From an uncultured Clostridia bacterium (lineage in GTDB: Bacteria > Bacillota > Clostridia > Saccharofermentanales > Fastidiosipilaceae), in NCBI GenBank assembly GCA_947253135.1, contig CAMXYS010000060.1, positions 1 to 9,344 of the forward strand: 9,344 nucleotides of DNA, read 5' to 3'. A program made the translations under genes and the position numbers. The notes under the pieces were generated by a model. The model was not told the DNA's origin. It was given only the letters and a program-made list of their open reading frames with translations, and made no database searches. This document shows positions 1 to 7,182 of this stretch, piece after piece (the first letter of the stretch is position 1; every line of letters begins with the position of its first letter).

Positions 1-184
1 AAATAAGGCCGCCAAAGGTTGGGGTGCCGGTTTTTTTTAAATGGCTTTCCGGCCCTTCTTCCCTTTCCGTCTGGCTGATTTTTTTACGTTTTAAAACAGG
101 GATGATGAACCGTCCCGAAATAGCTGTCATAACAAAGATAAGTACGGCTGCCAGAATCAGATAAATTTTAGATACTTCCCACAT
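1..184 (-). CDS. mraY: MraY, phospho-MurNAc-pentapeptide translocase (N-terminal 61 codons, cut by window edge)
   Basis: MraY is the membrane enzyme that transfers phospho-MurNAc-pentapeptide from UDP to undecaprenyl phosphate, making lipid I. Only the N-terminus is present; the frame is open to position 1. The translation starts MWEVSKIYLILAAVLIFVM, a hydrophobic first membrane segment. It continues through a basic loop and ends with HLKKTGTPTFGGLI, the hallmark N-terminal signature of MraY (family form: H.KK.GTPTMGG). The ATG at 184-182 follows a GAGGG ribosome site with a 6-base gap. The start lies 17 bases inside the end of murF in another frame, so translation is probably coupled to murF. 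MurF followed by MraY is the standard dcw order, which supports the call. The motif and context leave little doubt; the rest of the protein cannot be judged. Confidence 0.93.
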   Translation of the reverse strand, partial: MWEVSKIYLILAAVLIFVMTAISGRFIIPVLKRKKISQTEREEGPESHLKKTGTPTFGGLI

Positions 185-1757
185 GACTGCCCTCTTTTCT
201 TTCCCTTATGTCCGCGGAAGCTTCCGCTTCATCCGGCTCTTTTTGAGCAACTGCAAAGTCGCTGATGGCACTGCACACCCGCTCCATCCGATAACTGCGC
301 GAGCCCTTGACAAAGATCACATCGCCCGCTGCAACAAAGTCCTCTAAGGCCTTTATCAAGTCGGTTTGCTCTGAAAAAATATAGAGTGGCACTTCGACTT
401 GACCCTTCCGGTCCGCCTGACCACTCGTCATAGCCTCCTTAAAACCGGCAGCTATAGCTGTGGCAGACCGGTCACCCAACAAAAAGACAGCTGCCGGCCG
501 GTGTGACGCCAACGCCGCCCCCACCCGGTAGTGGACAGCCGAAGACTCTGCCCCCAATTCATTAATGCCGGCTAAAACAGCGACCAAACGCCGGTCTGCC
601 CCAGCCAAGACTGAGACTAGGTCAAACCCTGCCCGCATTGATTCTTCACTCGCGTTATAAGTGTCATTAATGACAGTGACAGCACCAAATTCTTCAATGC
701 GCTGGCGGTTTCCCGTGGGCTCAAACCGGGCCAAGCCGGTCGCTACCGTGGCAAAATCAGCACCTAAAAGATAGGCGCACAGGCAGGCAAACAAAGCATT
801 ATAGACATGGTGGCTACCGATGGCCGGCAAGCGGATACGCCCTAAGTGTAAACCTTCTTTACCGGCTGACTCGTGGGCAAAAACACTGAAAGAAGTCCCT
901 CCTCGGTCAACCCTGACAGCCGCTGCCCTGAACAGGGTGTGGCCGGGCACGCAGGCTTGGGCCAGCGGATCATCACTGACAACAATCAGCCCGATCTGAC
1001 AATGGCTCACCTGACTTATAATTGTCTCGGTCGCTGCATCACAGGCATTTAAGAGCAGCCAACCGGACGGTTTCACCCCCTTTGCCAGGGCAGCCTTTTC
1101 AAGGATTAAGGCCTTGCGGTCAGCAAAATGTTCCAGATGAGATGAACCAACCATGGTTATTACGGCAATATCCGGCGCCGCCATAGCTGCTAAGGGGGCC
1201 ATCTGACCGGGTCCGTCAATACCGGCTTCCACAATTAAAACTTCTGTTTCCCTGGGCGTCCCCAGGATGGTTTGAGCCAGACCGATATAATTATTTAGAT
1301 TCGCCTCTGTTTTTTTAGTTTTAAAAACGGTTGCCAGACCGGCTGCGACCATATCCCGGGTACCTGTCTTGCCCACACTACCGGTGATAGCCACCAGTTT
1401 TCCGGGCAACTGTTGCCGGTAGTAGCCGGCCAAGTGCCCATATGCCGCCAGTGCGTCCGGCACCACCAAGACCGCGGTTTCAGCAGGAACTGTCCCTTCA
1501 TTTACTTGCACCTGCAACCGGTCCGGCTCATCCAGAATCAGGGCCGCTGCCCCTTTTTGACAAGCCATGCCCAAATAATCGTTGCCATTAAAGTGGGGGC
1601 CTTTCAGCGTCAGGAAAACTTGCCCGCGCTCCAGTTTGCGGGTGTCCGTGCAAAAGCCGGCGAGGGGCTGCTGCAACTTGCCGGCCGGCAAAGTTTCTCC
1701 GTCAGCCGACAGAGGAACAACCGCTAAAGCCTTAGCCAAATCCTCTATGGTCAACAT
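168..1757 (-). CDS. murF: MurF, UDP-MurNAc-tripeptide:D-Ala-D-Ala ligase
   Basis: MurF is the cytoplasmic ATP-dependent ligase that adds D-Ala-D-Ala to the UDP-MurNAc-tripeptide, completing the stem peptide before MraY. The protein has 529 residues, somewhat longer than the usual 450-480. An N-terminal substrate domain is visible (TDTRKLERGQVF, residues 38-48). The ATPase centre follows: Walker A ITGSVGKTGT (124-133), NLNNYIGL (153-160), E177, the metal/ATP segment GSSHLEHF (204-211) and the candidate carbamylated Lys221 in EKAAL. The C-terminal domain has NDTYNASEESM (364-374) and KGSRSYRM (484-491). Two positions differ from common family forms: YNAN reads YNAS, and the usual GDM.ELG reads AGINELG (396-402). 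The last 25 or so residues are a charged tail, partly overlapping mraY. The ATG is 5 bases after the murE-like stop, and its GGAGG site lies inside that gene. Unlike its neighbour, this ligase keeps its nucleotide site and should be active. Confidence 0.93.
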   Translation of the reverse strand: MLTIEDLAKALAVVPLSADGETLPAGKLQQPLAGFCTDTRKLERGQVFLTLKGPHFNGNDYLGMACQKGAAALILDEPDRLQVQVNEGTVPAETAVLVVPDALAAYGHLAGYYRQQLPGKLVAITGSVGKTGTRDMVAAGLATVFKTKKTEANLNNYIGLAQTILGTPRETEVLIVEAGIDGPGQMAPLAAMAAPDIAVITMVGSSHLEHFADRKALILEKAALAKGVKPSGWLLLNACDAATETIISQVSHCQIGLIVVSDDPLAQACVPGHTLFRAAAVRVDRGGTSFSVFAHESAGKEGLHLGRIRLPAIGSHHVYNALFACLCAYLLGADFATVATGLARFEPTGNRQRIEEFGAVTVINDTYNASEESMRAGFDLVSVLAGADRRLVAVLAGINELGAESSAVHYRVGAALASHRPAAVFLLGDRSATAIAAGFKEAMTSGQADRKGQVEVPLYIFSEQTDLIKALEDFVAAGDVIFVKGSRSYRMERVCSAISDFAVAQKEPDEAEASADIRERKEGSHVGSI

Positions 1758-1762
1758 CTTGA

Positions 1763-3289
1763 TTAAGCCTCCGCCCCGTTTTGTTTTTTTGCCCGACCCA
1801 AAAAATAGTTGCGCACCGTCTTCAAATCTGAAATTCGCACCATCTCTTTTTCATCCATTTCGTAACTGTCCTCGCCTTTTCCCGCCAAAATAACCAGGTC
1901 ATCCGGCCCGGCCATGTCTAAGACATAGTAAATGGCCTCCTGGCGGGCGGTCGCCACCAGGTAGGCGCCCTTGGTTTGAAGCATGCCCGACTCCATGTCG
2001 GCCAAAATAGCCGTGGGCTCCTCCGCCCTGGCACTGATTACCGTCAAGGCAGTAAAATCGGCCAATTCGCCGGCTAAGCGCCCCAAGGCGGTGCGGTTAG
2101 ACCGGTCCCGGTTGCCCGAACAGCCACAAACCAGCAACAAGCGCCCACGACAATATGGGCGGAGGGATAAAAGCAAGGTTTCCAGGCTGCGAGGCCGCCA
2201 GGCGCTGTCAATATAGACCTGCTTCTCTTCAGTCCGCCACACCGGCTGGGTCCGCCCCGGAGCCAGCAAGTGCGGCAGCTCCGCAGCTATTTCCGGCACC
2301 GGCACACCCAGCAGCCAAAAGACGGCAATCAGGGCCAGTAGATTGTAGATATTAAACCGACCCGGCAGTGGTGTAAAAACCTCGAAGGCCGGAAAATATC
2401 GGCTGGTGACCAAAAAATGGGTTCCGATGCGGTCTGTCTCTGTGCTGATGCCGATCGCAGTTGCTCTGATATCCGCCTCAGCATCAATGGCGATCGTCAC
2501 CCGCCGGTCTGCCGGCACCACTGCCGCCAGAGCGTGAGAGGCAACATCATCGCGGTTTAAGACAAGGTATTGACAGCGGCGATAAAAGTCAAACAGTGAG
2601 TCATTTAAAGCACTCTCTGTATTCAACATCACCCCGACCTTAAAATCAGTGTGGGCGACGCGTTCATAAACCACATCCTCATCCGAAACCGGCACAAAGC
2701 CAAATGGGCGCGGGGAGTCCTTGGCGTCACCACTCTCAGCGCCAAGCTCGCCGCTGTTAGCCTCAGCCCCTTCAGCGGCCTGCAACCAACCGGCCATAGC
2801 CGCCTGAAGCTCAACTGCCCCAGGATGGTTTCTGCTGCCGAAAAAGACTTTTTCATCATAGTAATTTTTCATCCCGTACATCAAGCCGGCAGGGCGGCCC
2901 GTGCGTCGGCAAAAGTGGTACAACAAATAGGCCAGTGTGTGCTTGCCCGCTCGTCCGTTAACCGCCACCAAGTCCAGTGCTGTTGAAGGGGCGCCATAAA
3001 AGCGGGCGGCCAAGGCAGCCAAAGCCCGGCGGGTATGGTGGACGCGCGCAAAATTGCAGCCGCTCAACTCCGGCAGATCAACCGCCCGCTCGACCACAAA
3101 ACTGCGGCAGCCATTGCGCCAAGCCTGTTGAATGTAGCTATGCCCATCTGTTTTGGTCCCGTTTATGCACACAAACAGGGAGCCTGGCATCGCCTTTCGC
3201 GAATCGTACACTAAGGTCGTGATCTCGGTTTGAGCATCACCTGTAAAGCTGATCACCGGGCAGGCTTTTAAGAGTTCTTTCAAATTCAT
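1763..3289 (-). CDS. murE: MurE-like Mur ligase with degenerate active site (candidate pseudoenzyme)
   Basis: By position (ftsI-murE-murF), length (508 residues) and architecture this is the MurE slot; MurE normally adds the third stem residue to UDP-MurNAc-L-Ala-D-Glu. The N-terminal domain is recognisable (LVYDSRKAMPGSLFV, 26-40). So are the hinge LPGRFNIYNLLA (308-319), CGCSGNRDRSNR (388-399) and AGKGEDSYE (469-477). The catalytic signatures are altered. Walker A reads NGRAGKHT (111-118) where the family has TGTNGKTT. TTPE.L.LQ reads NHPGAVELQ (154-162). The EVSSHAL segment is lost behind an acidic, low-complexity stretch (about 172-206). The DHLDYH metal site reads TESALND (224-230). The carbamylated Lys region reads FYRRCQ (235-240). 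YAHTPD reads SAWRPR, and the DNPR-type substrate motif reads ARAEEP (420-425). The frame has no stops. The start is set at ATG 3289 because a strong AAGGAGG lies 4 bases upstream; an earlier in-frame ATG at 3319 would overlap ftsI. MurE ancestry is clear; ligase activity is doubtful. Confidence 0.85.
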   Translation of the reverse strand: MNLKELLKACPVISFTGDAQTEITTLVYDSRKAMPGSLFVCINGTKTDGHSYIQQAWRNGCRSFVVERAVDLPELSGCNFARVHHTRRALAALAARFYGAPSTALDLVAVNGRAGKHTLAYLLYHFCRRTGRPAGLMYGMKNYYDEKVFFGSRNHPGAVELQAAMAGWLQAAEGAEANSGELGAESGDAKDSPRPFGFVPVSDEDVVYERVAHTDFKVGVMLNTESALNDSLFDFYRRCQYLVLNRDDVASHALAAVVPADRRVTIAIDAEADIRATAIGISTETDRIGTHFLVTSRYFPAFEVFTPLPGRFNIYNLLALIAVFWLLGVPVPEIAAELPHLLAPGRTQPVWRTEEKQVYIDSAWRPRSLETLLLSLRPYCRGRLLLVCGCSGNRDRSNRTALGRLAGELADFTALTVISARAEEPTAILADMESGMLQTKGAYLVATARQEAIYYVLDMAGPDDLVILAGKGEDSYEMDEKEMVRISDLKTVRNYFLGRAKKQNGAEA

Positions 3290-3293
3290 ACGG

Positions 3294-3300
3294 CCTCCTT
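3294..3300 (-). promoter_or_regulatory. Strong ribosome binding site deciding the murE-like start
   Basis: AAGGAGG on the minus strand sits in the 10-base gap between the ftsI stop and the ATG at 3289, with a 4-base spacer. It favours 3289 over the in-frame ATG at 3319, which lies inside ftsI. It also shows that translation of the degenerate MurE homologue is still supported. Confidence 0.75.
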
Positions 3301-5558
3301 CATTCTGCCAGGGCAACATCGATAATGCTGTATTTCTTTACTTGTTCGCCGGCCGCAACACTTTGGCTTTGGACCGTGCCCTTGCCACCACTTTTTAAGT
3401 GGACGTTGAGTTGCAATTGTTCCGCCACATCATAAACTTCCGGCGCAGTCAGTCCCTTGAAGTCGGGCACGGTAACTTCCGGCAGGTCATTCCCATCAGC
3501 AGTTGTCGAAAGATACATAAAACCTTTCCCACTAAATGATTCACCGGCCTGCGGATATTGATACATAACATTTACTTCTGTCGCCTTGGACTGGTCAGCT
3601 CCGCGGTTCAAAACAGGACGCATATTATTGGACAAGGCATTGATCTGCGCATCATGCAAGCTTTTACCGCCGTAGGGTTGCACCATCTTTTCCTGAGCCA
3701 TCGCCTCAAAGTCTTCATCCGAATAACGCGGCTTGACATCAAGCATGCGCAAGGCCTTTTCAGTCACCCTGGAACAGGTAAATTGAACCGGCTGCGATGT
3801 GGTCGCCGGAGTCGGCTCATAAACCACAATCAGAGTTACTATTTCCGGCATATCATAGGGCGCCACCGAGCAAAAAGAGATATCGACCAATTCGTCATTC
3901 TCACCGTGTGAGGCCGTACTGGTCTTCCCACCCGGCCGGTAGCCCCAAACTTCTGCACTGGAACCCGTTCCGTCTGTCACGACCCCACGCAGGTAGGACA
4001 AGGTTTTGGCAGCGGTCTCCTCCGAGACCACCTGGCGGATTTCCTCCGGGGCGATTTGCTTGACGATCCGGCCGGCACTGTCCGATATAGACCGAACCAC
4101 CTGCGGCCGCATCAAGACCCCGCCGTTGGCCAGGGCGGCAAAACTATTGGCCAGCTGAATGGGCGTAACTGTCGACTGCTCGCCAAAAGACCAAACTGCC
4201 ATGTCGACATTGCTCGGTTCACTGTGGTTTAGGCCCACCATTTCTGCCGGCAAATCAATACCGGTCGGTTCCAAATGCCCAAAGGCTTTGACGTATTTAT
4301 AAAAACGTTCCACCCCCAGCCGGTTGGCCAACTGCACCATCACCGGGTTGCAAGAAAACCACAAGGCCTGTTCCATTGTTTCCATACCGTGGTTTTTGGG
4401 GTAGATGGAACATTTGACCGGGTATTCATCCCAGCCACTGATGCGGATTGGCTCATCACTAAAGAGTTCCGTTTCCGAGGCCGCCTTTTCTTCCAAGGCC
4501 ATAGCGACCGTAAAGGCCTTGTAGGTAGAACCCGGCTCATAAGGCTCGGAAATAGACCTGTTTAGCCAGACTTTGGAGGTTAGTAAGTCCAGCTGTTCTT
4601 TATTCTGATCCGGTTGCCAGTCGGCTGTGTCCGAGTCAAAATTCCCTGCCGGTTTTCCCATCGGCTGATTTGGATCAAAACCACCGCTCTGTCCCATGGC
4701 CAAAACGGCACCGGTGCGGGGGTTTAAAACGATCCCTGTCGCCCCATAGCGCGCATTCACCAAGTTGGACATATAGTCGAGTTCATCTTCTAAAACCCTT
4801 TGAATATCGGCATTTATGTTGACGTGTAAATTGTAGCCGGCCTCTGCCTGCTGGCTCATCCCTTCTGAAAAATAAAGATGCGACTTGCTGTAGTTATCAA
4901 CCTCACCGTAATTAAAGCCGGGGCGGCCCGCCAGCAAATCATTGTACTGATCCTCTAAGCCGATCACGCCCTCGATGCTTTGCTCGCGCTTATTGGCAAA
5001 GCCGACCAGTTCCGGCGCCAATTCGGGGTAAGGATATTGACGTTTCATGCTGACGTCTAAGGTGAAGCCCCCCAGTTCCCGGTCGGCAAGATACTTTTGC
5101 AACCGCTCGTAATCCGACCGCTGCAACTCCTTCTTTAAAACGATATAAGTGCGATCGGTTTGACCCAGCGCCTTTTTGATTTCCTTTTGGTCGACCTGTA
5201 ACAGCTCCGACAGGTCTTTCGCCAAATCGTCTGAGCTGTCGTTTTTACCTAAAGAATTCATTACATCGCGCGGTGTAATGCCCACCGTATAGACATAGTC
5301 AGTAACAGCCAGCCGACTGCCATCAGCAGAAATAATCTCCCCTCTTTCCGGGTAATAAACCTGATCTTGGTAATGGAGGGCGGCGGCTGCTTTAAGATTA
5401 TCCTGGTGGTGGATGATCTGAACATCGACCAATTTAAAAATCAAAACAACAACCAAAAGTAGGGTGCAAACAGTGATGAGTAAATAGCCTCGTTGCACCC
5501 GCTTTTTTTTGCGACGATCTCCTTGTCGGTTGCTCTTTTTTAGCCGGTCTGAACTCAA
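3300..5558 (-). CDS. ftsI: Class B penicillin-binding protein (FtsI/PBP2x/SpoVD type) with C-terminal PASTA domains
   Basis: This is a septal peptidoglycan transpeptidase, anchored in the membrane and acting outside, normally paired with FtsW and recruited by FtsL/DivIC. It has 752 residues. A basic cytoplasmic N-terminus is followed by one membrane segment (about 24-46) and the non-catalytic dimerisation region (about 65-240; PERGEIISADG at 70-80). The transpeptidase domain has the nucleophile motif STYK (S344, K347), SCN (402-404) and the third box at 545-547. A degenerate PASTA-like unit (about 630-686) and a clearer one (about 692-752, VTVPDFKGLTAPEVYDVAEQ) end the protein. The third box reads KTS rather than the near-universal KTG. 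The start is a TTG at 5558, in a 4-base TTGA overlap with the ftsL stop, preceded by an AAGGA site 8 bases away. In a spore former the same architecture could be SpoVD; position beside ftsL favours FtsI. Confidence 0.92.
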   Translation of the reverse strand: MSSDRLKKSNRQGDRRKKKRVQRGYLLITVCTLLLVVVLIFKLVDVQIIHHQDNLKAAAALHYQDQVYYPERGEIISADGSRLAVTDYVYTVGITPRDVMNSLGKNDSSDDLAKDLSELLQVDQKEIKKALGQTDRTYIVLKKELQRSDYERLQKYLADRELGGFTLDVSMKRQYPYPELAPELVGFANKREQSIEGVIGLEDQYNDLLAGRPGFNYGEVDNYSKSHLYFSEGMSQQAEAGYNLHVNINADIQRVLEDELDYMSNLVNARYGATGIVLNPRTGAVLAMGQSGGFDPNQPMGKPAGNFDSDTADWQPDQNKEQLDLLTSKVWLNRSISEPYEPGSTYKAFTVAMALEEKAASETELFSDEPIRISGWDEYPVKCSIYPKNHGMETMEQALWFSCNPVMVQLANRLGVERFYKYVKAFGHLEPTGIDLPAEMVGLNHSEPSNVDMAVWSFGEQSTVTPIQLANSFAALANGGVLMRPQVVRSISDSAGRIVKQIAPEEIRQVVSEETAAKTLSYLRGVVTDGTGSSAEVWGYRPGGKTSTASHGENDELVDISFCSVAPYDMPEIVTLIVVYEPTPATTSQPVQFTCSRVTEKALRMLDVKPRYSDEDFEAMAQEKMVQPYGGKSLHDAQINALSNNMRPVLNRGADQSKATEVNVMYQYPQAGESFSGKGFMYLSTTADGNDLPEVTVPDFKGLTAPEVYDVAEQLQLNVHLKSGGKGTVQSQSVAAGEQVKKYSIIDVALAE

Positions 5559-6145
5559 GGCTGTTGTCCTTCCTGATAGATCTCCAGTTCATCCTCTCGC
5601 GGGATGATCACCTGTCTGATTTGCTTGTGGTTTGGCTCTACCATGCCTAAAGCAATGGCCTTCCTTCTGACTTGAGCCAGGTCAGTCTTAGCAGCTAAAG
5701 TGCTACGGCTCTGTACATTGGCCACACCGGTGCTTTCAATGCGGTCAGCCAGGGCGGCGTTGGCAAAAGTCAAGCTGATAATGCGCGACTGATTGAGTAG
5801 CAGAAGCCCAAAAACCAAGGTCAAAACAGCCACTGCACAAACAGTCAAGAGAAGTCTATGGCGCCGGCTGCGAGTGGCCCGGCCCAATTGAGACACCGAC
5901 TTCAACCGGGGCTGCTTGTTTTTTTCTGTTCGAGCGACCACAGCATCAAGGTCTGTCTGTCTTTTTTTATCTCGCCCTGCCACTGTGGGCCGCCTTCTTA
6001 CCGCTCGGGCCGAGGCCGGTTGTTTAAGGGTTTTTAAGTTCATCCGACCGGTCGATTCGCCCCCCAACATGGGCCTGGTTTGCGCCGCCCCACGGTTCTG
6101 CCCAAAGGGGCCGGCAGGAGCAAGACTAACGAGTTGCATTCTCAC
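5555..6145 (-). CDS. ftsL: FtsL-type septum formation protein
   Basis: FtsL is a small bitopic division protein whose outer coiled coil binds DivIC/FtsB and activates the FtsW-FtsI synthase. The call rests on position between rsmH and ftsI and on topology. A long, very basic cytoplasmic region (residues 1-97, rich in Arg and Lys) precedes one membrane segment (about 98-117, LLLTVCAVAVLTLVFGLLLL). A short outer part follows (about 118-196). That part contains QVRRKAIALGMVEPNHKQIR (158-177), matching the family's A..LGM..P....I pattern. The cytoplasmic extension is much longer than in E. coli FtsL (about 35 residues). The start is GTG at 6145, forming GTGA with the rsmH stop, 6 bases after AAAGGAGG. 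An ATG two codons later and another at 6043 are possible but have poorer spacing. FtsL sequences diverge quickly, so the name depends partly on context. Confidence 0.8.
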   Translation of the reverse strand: MRMQLVSLAPAGPFGQNRGAAQTRPMLGGESTGRMNLKTLKQPASARAVRRRPTVAGRDKKRQTDLDAVVARTEKNKQPRLKSVSQLGRATRSRRHRLLLTVCAVAVLTLVFGLLLLNQSRIISLTFANAALADRIESTGVANVQSRSTLAAKTDLAQVRRKAIALGMVEPNHKQIRQVIIPREDELEIYQEGQQP

Positions 6146-7182
6146 TGTCCGCCTCCTTTATCCGGTCCTTTATCCGGCCCTTCCTCCGGCTTCAGCCGAC
6201 GCTCAAAAACTCGTAAACGAGCACTGCGCGACCGGGGATTTTCACCTAGTTCTGCCGGGCCGGCTGTGTAACCGCGACGAGGGCCGACCACTTGACCCAG
6301 GGGTTTCAAACCACAAACACAAGGTAGCTTGGGCGGGCAGGTGCAGGGGTTCTCCCATTGCTTAAAAGCCTGCTTGACCGGTCTGTCTTCTAAGGAATGA
6401 AAAGTAATCACTGCCAAACGGCCACCGTCAGCGAGCAAATCCGGCACCTTATTTAAAAATTCAGTCAAACCGGACAACTCTTCATTGACAGCAATTCGAA
6501 TAGCTTGAAAAACTCTTTTGGCCGGATGCTGATCTTCTCTTCTGGCCTTGGCCGGCATGGCTTTTTTGATCGTTTCACTTAAGTCGGCCGTCCCGGTGAA
6601 GGGGCGCTGCGCCCTTCTTGCAACAATAGCACCGGCAATTCTTTGAGCATAGCGCTCTTCACCAAAGTGAAAAAAAATATCGCTTAGTTCATCTGCGCTA
6701 CACCCGTTGACCAGGTCTGCCGCAGTGCGACCTTGCGATCTGTCCATGCGCATGTCTAAGGGTCCGTCACCCATGTAGGAAAAACCCCGGCTTCTCTCAT
6801 CTAACTGATAGGAAGAAACACCCAAGTCAGCCAAAATACCGTCAACCCGGTCTAGCCCCTCAGACGCCAATACCCGGTCCAAGTCGCGATAGTTACTTTT
6901 GATTAGGCGGTAAGTCGGTGCGGTGGCAGCCGGCCGACCACTTTCAGCTGCCAGCCCGGCCAAATGCTCGCCCGCTGCTTTTAAAGCAGCCTCATCCCGG
7001 TCCAGGCAAAGCAGACGCCCCCCAGCAGAAAGGCGCGTCAAGATCAGGCCTGAATGCCCCCCGCCTCCGGTTGTGCAATCGACATAAACGCCATCCGGTC
7101 GGATTCTCAGCGCTGCCATTGTTTCGGTTGGTAACACCGGTATATGTGAAAAATTAAAGGATTCCTTTGACATCGTAATCAC
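6142..7182 (-). CDS. rsmH: RsmH, 16S rRNA (cytosine-1402-N4) methyltransferase
   Basis: RsmH (MraW) uses S-adenosylmethionine to methylate N4 of C1402 in 16S rRNA, at the ribosomal P site. The 346-residue protein has the full signature set: SHIPVL near the start (12-17) and the SAM-binding motif VDCTTGGGGHS (34-44). The acidic DRD follows at 61-63, then ILADLGVSSYQLD (116-128) with the GDGPLDMRMD loop (138-147). Further on are VFQAIRIAVNEEL (224-236) and LAVITFHSLEDRPVK (256-270). Cysteine-rich CTCPPKLPCVCG (280-291) is common in Firmicutes members. The C-terminus ends in a short GPDKGPDKGG repeat encoded by a 12-bp DNA duplication. It overlaps the end of mraZ. The start could be GTG 7182 (29-base overlap, GGA 5 bases upstream) or ATG 7173 (20-base overlap); neither has a strong ribosome site, so expression probably depends on coupling to mraZ. 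Confidence 0.96.
   Translation of the reverse strand: MITMSKESFNFSHIPVLPTETMAALRIRPDGVYVDCTTGGGGHSGLILTRLSAGGRLLCLDRDEAALKAAGEHLAGLAAESGRPAATAPTYRLIKSNYRDLDRVLASEGLDRVDGILADLGVSSYQLDERSRGFSYMGDGPLDMRMDRSQGRTAADLVNGCSADELSDIFFHFGEERYAQRIAGAIVARRAQRPFTGTADLSETIKKAMPAKARREDQHPAKRVFQAIRIAVNEELSGLTEFLNKVPDLLADGGRLAVITFHSLEDRPVKQAFKQWENPCTCPPKLPCVCGLKPLGQVVGPRRGYTAGPAELGENPRSRSARLRVFERRLKPEEGPDKGPDKGGGQ
6152..6159 (-). promoter_or_regulatory. Ribosome binding site of ftsL
   Basis: AAAGGAGG on the minus strand lies within the last codons of rsmH, 6 bases before the GTG at 6145. It supports the GTG rather than the ATG two codons on. The first six bases are part of the 12-bp tandem repeat in the rsmH tail. 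Confidence 0.65.
6154..6177 (-). repeat. Two tandem copies of a 12-bp unit in the 3' end of rsmH
   Basis: TCCTTTATCCGG on the plus strand occurs twice without mismatch (6154-6165 and 6166-6177). It encodes the GPDK-GPDK tail of RsmH, outside the conserved domain. On the coding strand each copy contains AAAGGA; only the downstream copy is completed to AAAGGAGG, the ftsL ribosome site. It looks like replication slippage that is tolerated in a disordered tail. Confidence 0.8.

Noticed and set aside
1763..3289. The MurE oddities as a frameshifted or misassembled gene
   Set aside because: The frame is open throughout. The changes are scattered substitutions between well-preserved landmarks on both sides, with no point where the match jumps to another frame.
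3290..3319. ATG at 3319 as the murE-like start
   Set aside because: It would overlap ftsI by 20 bases, lacks a good ribosome site and adds a leader not expected in the family. ATG 3289 has AAGGAGG directly upstream.
6041..6043. Similarity of GRMNLK in the FtsL-type protein and at the start of the MurE-like protein as a duplicated leader
   Set aside because: The match is six residues with different codons and no extended similarity, so chance is enough.
5916..6365. A 149-codon plus-strand frame opposite ftsL and rsmH
   Set aside because: It is antisense to two genes with clear family signatures and shows no recognisable motif. Long antisense frames are expected at this GC content.
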